The notes beneath the pieces are model-generated. The model was given only the letters and a program-made list of their open reading frames with translations, searched no databases and was not told the origin of the DNA. Shown here in pieces: positions 5,850 through 7,571 of a stretch of DNA of 7,571 nucleotides; within the stretch, counting starts at the first letter, position 1, and each line of letters starts with the position of its first letter. Location: assembly GCA_041908165.1 (NCBI GenBank), contig JAYRFV010000191.1:1-7571 (forward strand), given 5' to 3'. Origin of the DNA: JACQZU01 sp041908165 (GTDB lineage Bacteria > Acidobacteriota > Holophagae > Holophagales > Holophagaceae). Made by a program: the position numbers and the translations under genes.

Positions 5850-7325
5850 ATGGCAACCATCGACATCAGCTCGCAGGCCGGAAAGGATTTTTCGGGTGAC
5901 GCCCTGATCGTTCCCGTCTTCTCCGGGCGCGAGCGCCACCGCCTGCCGCTGGCCATCTCGAAGGTCGCCCGCCAGGTCATGGACGAGGGCGATTTCAAGG
6001 CGGATTTCATGGAAGTGGTGCCGCTGCACCATCCGAACGGGGTGAAGGACAGCCGCTGGATGCTCCTGGTCGGCCTCGGGGAGGAGGAGCAGGTCTCGCT
6101 CAACAAGATCCGCAAGGCCGTCGGGGGGGCCGCGCGCCACGCACTCAAGCGGCGCTGGCTGGAGGTGGGCGTGGTGTCGCCGTCCACCTCGGCGCTCGAC
6201 CACGACCTCGTCCAGGAGGCCGTCCTGGAGGGCGCGCTGCTCGCCGACTACGACCTGGTCGCCTACAAGAGCGGCGACCCCAAGGAGCCCCGCCGCTTCA
6301 AGCGGCTGGAGATCTTCACCAACGGCGAGGACACCCGCAAGGCGCGCCGCCGGCAGCCGCAGGTGGAGGCCGGCGTGGGCGCCTGCCACCGGGTACGGAA
6401 CCTGTCCAACGCCCCGGCCGGGGAGCTCTTCCCCGAGGCCTTCGCCGAGCAGGCCCAGAAGCTCGCCAAGCAGCACAAGCTCGGGATCGAGGTCCTCGAC
6501 GTGCCGGCCCTGGAGAAGGGCGGCTTCAACTGCGTCCTCGGCGTCGGCCAGGGCAGCGCCCGTCCGCCGCGCGTGGTCAAGCTCGAGTACAAGCCCAAGG
6601 AGAAGCCGCGCAAGCACGTGGTGCTGGTGGGCAAGGGCGTCTGCTTCGATTCCGGCGGCCTGAGCCTGAAGGACGCCTCCGGCATGGAGACCATGAAGGA
6701 CGACATGACCGGCGCCGCCATCGTGCTCGCGACCCTGGTCGCCTGCGCCGAGGCGGAGTGCCCGGTGCAGGTGACCGGCATCGTCGGGCTGGTCGAGAAC
6801 ATGCCTTCCGGCTCCAGCTACAAGCCCGGCGACGTCCTCCGCAGCAGGGGCGGCAAGACCATCGAAGTGCTGAACACCGACGCCGAGGGCCGCCTGGTGC
6901 TGGCCGACCTGCTGGACTGGGCGTCGGAACTCCAGCCGGACCACATCGTCGACCTCGCCACCCTCACCGGCGCCGCGCTGGTGGCCCTGGGCGACGCGGT
7001 GAGCGCGGTCATGGGAACCGACGACAAGCTGGTGGCCCGCCTGCTCGATTCCGGCAACGCCACGGGCGAGCACCTCTGGCAGCTGCCGCTGGTGGAGGAG
7101 TACCGCGAATCCCTGAAGAGCCCGCTGGCGGACCTGAAGAACATCACCGGCTCGAAGTGGGGCGGCACCATCACCGCCGGACTCTTCCTGAGCGAGTTCG
7201 TCAAGCACCCCAGCTGGGCCCACATCGACCTGTCCGGCAGCTGGAGCAGCAAGGAGCGCGACTACCGGCCCCACGGCGCCAGCGGCGAAGGCCCCCGGTT
7301 CCTGCTCGACTGGCTGATGAGCTGA
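5850..7325 (+). CDS. pepA: Leucyl aminopeptidase, M17 family (cytosol aminopeptidase)
   Basis: A 491-residue enzyme that removes N-terminal residues, preferentially Leu, from peptides in the cytoplasm; the family forms hexamers with two metal ions per active site. The N-terminal macro-like domain covers about residues 1-160 and the catalytic domain about 180-490. Metal and catalytic residues are all visible: K262 and D267 in GKGVCFDSGG (261-270), K274, D285 in KDDMTGAA (283-290), D344 and E346 in NTDAEGRL (342-349), and R348, corresponding to K270, D275, K282, D293, D353, E355 and R357 of E. coli PepA. Family elements SNAPAGELFPE (186-196), LATLTGAALVALG (369-381) and the C-terminal WAHIDLSGS (456-464) are also present, so the gene looks intact and active. 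E. coli PepA also binds DNA (XerC/D recombination, carAB repression); whether this one does cannot be read from the sequence. It is transcribed alone from the AT-rich gap. Confidence 0.96.
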   Translation: MATIDISSQAGKDFSGDALIVPVFSGRERHRLPLAISKVARQVMDEGDFKADFMEVVPLHHPNGVKDSRWMLLVGLGEEEQVSLNKIRKAVGGAARHALKRRWLEVGVVSPSTSALDHDLVQEAVLEGALLADYDLVAYKSGDPKEPRRFKRLEIFTNGEDTRKARRRQPQVEAGVGACHRVRNLSNAPAGELFPEAFAEQAQKLAKQHKLGIEVLDVPALEKGGFNCVLGVGQGSARPPRVVKLEYKPKEKPRKHVVLVGKGVCFDSGGLSLKDASGMETMKDDMTGAAIVLATLVACAEAECPVQVTGIVGLVENMPSGSSYKPGDVLRSRGGKTIEVLNTDAEGRLVLADLLDWASELQPDHIVDLATLTGAALVALGDAVSAVMGTDDKLVARLLDSGNATGEHLWQLPLVEEYRESLKSPLADLKNITGSKWGGTITAGLFLSEFVKHPSWAHIDLSGSWSSKERDYRPHGASGEGPRFLLDWLMS

Positions 7326-7571
7326 GCGCGCACGGTGCGAGACCTGCCGGGCCCGGCGTCGCCGGGGCCGGCCGGCACGCGATACGCCAGCGTGGTGGCG
7401 CTCGTGAACGGATTCGGCTGGTTCTGCCGGAGCAGCGGGCCCGGGGCGCCGGCGTCGGGCACAGCAAAAGCCAGCGGCGCGAAACGGGTCGTGCGCCCCG
7501 CGCGGTCCAGCCCCTCCACGAAATAGACGTACGCCGCCCCCGGACGCGCGCCGGCGTCCAGGAACGCACCG
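7262..7571 (-). CDS. 3' end of a secreted/surface-type protein with a truncated FlgD-like (sorting-type) domain, 5' partial
   Basis: The minus-strand frame is open from the right edge (first full codon at 7570) to a TAG at 7264-7262, giving 102 residues. It reads AAYVYFVEGLDRAGRTTRF, which fits the last strands of a fibronectin-type or similar beta-sandwich domain, then LLRQNQPNPFTSATTLAYRV, a clear match to the opening of FlgD Ig-like / type IX-like C-terminal domains (consensus LxQNxPNPFxxxTxIxYxLP). Normally 50-70 further residues follow (a 'vyDxxGrxV' strand and a 'W.G.d..G' region). None is seen: after RVPAGPGDAGPG the frame runs through a GC-rich palindrome into the antisense of the pepA 3' end, overlapping pepA by 64 bases. 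The gene therefore looks C-terminally truncated or decayed. It may instead be a short natural variant of the domain; the rest of the gene lies outside the window. Confidence 0.6.
   Translation of the reverse strand, partial: GAFLDAGARPGAAYVYFVEGLDRAGRTTRFAPLAFAVPDAGAPGPLLRQNQPNPFTSATTLAYRVPAGPGDAGPGRSRTVRAQLISQSSRNRGPSPLAPWGR
7350..7369. terminator. GC hairpin downstream of pepA, possible terminator
   Basis: CCCGGC (7352-7357) and GCCGGG (7361-7366) pair around a GTC loop, with GG/CC outside a bulged G (7350-7351 and 7368-7369). It starts 24 bases after the pepA stop codon. There is no T-tract, and it lies inside the minus-strand fragment, so its role is uncertain. Confidence 0.3.

Noticed and set aside
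5844..7274. Minus-strand open frame of 476 codons opposite pepA
   Set aside because: Exact antisense shadow of an intact, highly conserved M17 peptidase; composition is biased and no motifs are seen.
7335..7526. Small plus-strand open frame (63 codons) after pepA
   Set aside because: No RBS, and it is antisense to the frame carrying the recognisable QNxPNPF domain.

Overview
The window is about 70% GC by eye and tightly packed, with short gaps, TTG and GTG starts, and one AT-rich island near 5730-5830. It looks like a bacterial chromosomal segment of housekeeping and stress genes, not a mobile or defence island. Extreme GC, a hybrid-kinase phosphorelay tail, a characteristic solitary HNH protein and a FlgD/sorting-type 'QNxPNPF' domain together suggest a high-GC, Acidobacteriota-like (possibly Holophagae) or related deep-branching Gram-negative lineage. 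That assignment is inference; there is no rRNA or other marker here to settle it.

Layout. (1) Bases 2-1234, plus strand: the C-terminal end of a phosphorelay protein, probably a hybrid histidine kinase, with a degenerate receiver, a canonical receiver and an HPt domain; its N-terminus lies off the left edge. (2) Bases 1303-3205, plus strand: nnrD-type bifunctional NAD(P)H-hydrate repair enzyme followed by tsaE (tRNA t6A biosynthesis ATPase), with an 8-base overlap; this pair is also adjacent in Escherichia coli (yjeF-yjeE). (3) Bases 3225-4529: rmuC, 19 bases after tsaE and probably part of the same run, although a TAGGAT box could give it its own promoter. (4) Bases 4600-5106: a solitary HNH-family protein. 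(5) Bases 5107-5224: a convergent gap packed with three hairpins. (6) Bases 5225-5698, minus strand: a small DUF6265-like (lipocalin-like) protein of unknown function. (7) Bases 5699-5849: an AT-rich divergent promoter region with an inverted repeat. (8) Bases 5850-7325, plus strand: a complete M17 leucyl aminopeptidase (pepA) with all metal-binding and catalytic residues. (9) Bases 7262-7571, minus strand: the 3' end of a secreted or surface-type protein whose FlgD-like C-terminal domain appears cut short and reads into the antisense of pepA.

Functionally the plus-strand genes 1303-5106 cover metabolite repair (Nnr), tRNA modification (TsaE), DNA maintenance (RmuC) and a probable nuclease (HNH), all cytoplasmic. 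PepA is a cytoplasmic peptidase with its own regulatory region. I see no tRNA, rRNA, CRISPR array, transposase, integrase, attachment site or origin. I did not find a convincing novel multi-gene system. The points most worth a second look are the triple-hairpin convergent spacer, the truncated sorting-type domain at the right edge, the TAGGAT-like boxes upstream of several genes, the operator-like inverted repeat before pepA, and the odd G/C homopolymer stretch plus missing acidic pocket at the left edge.
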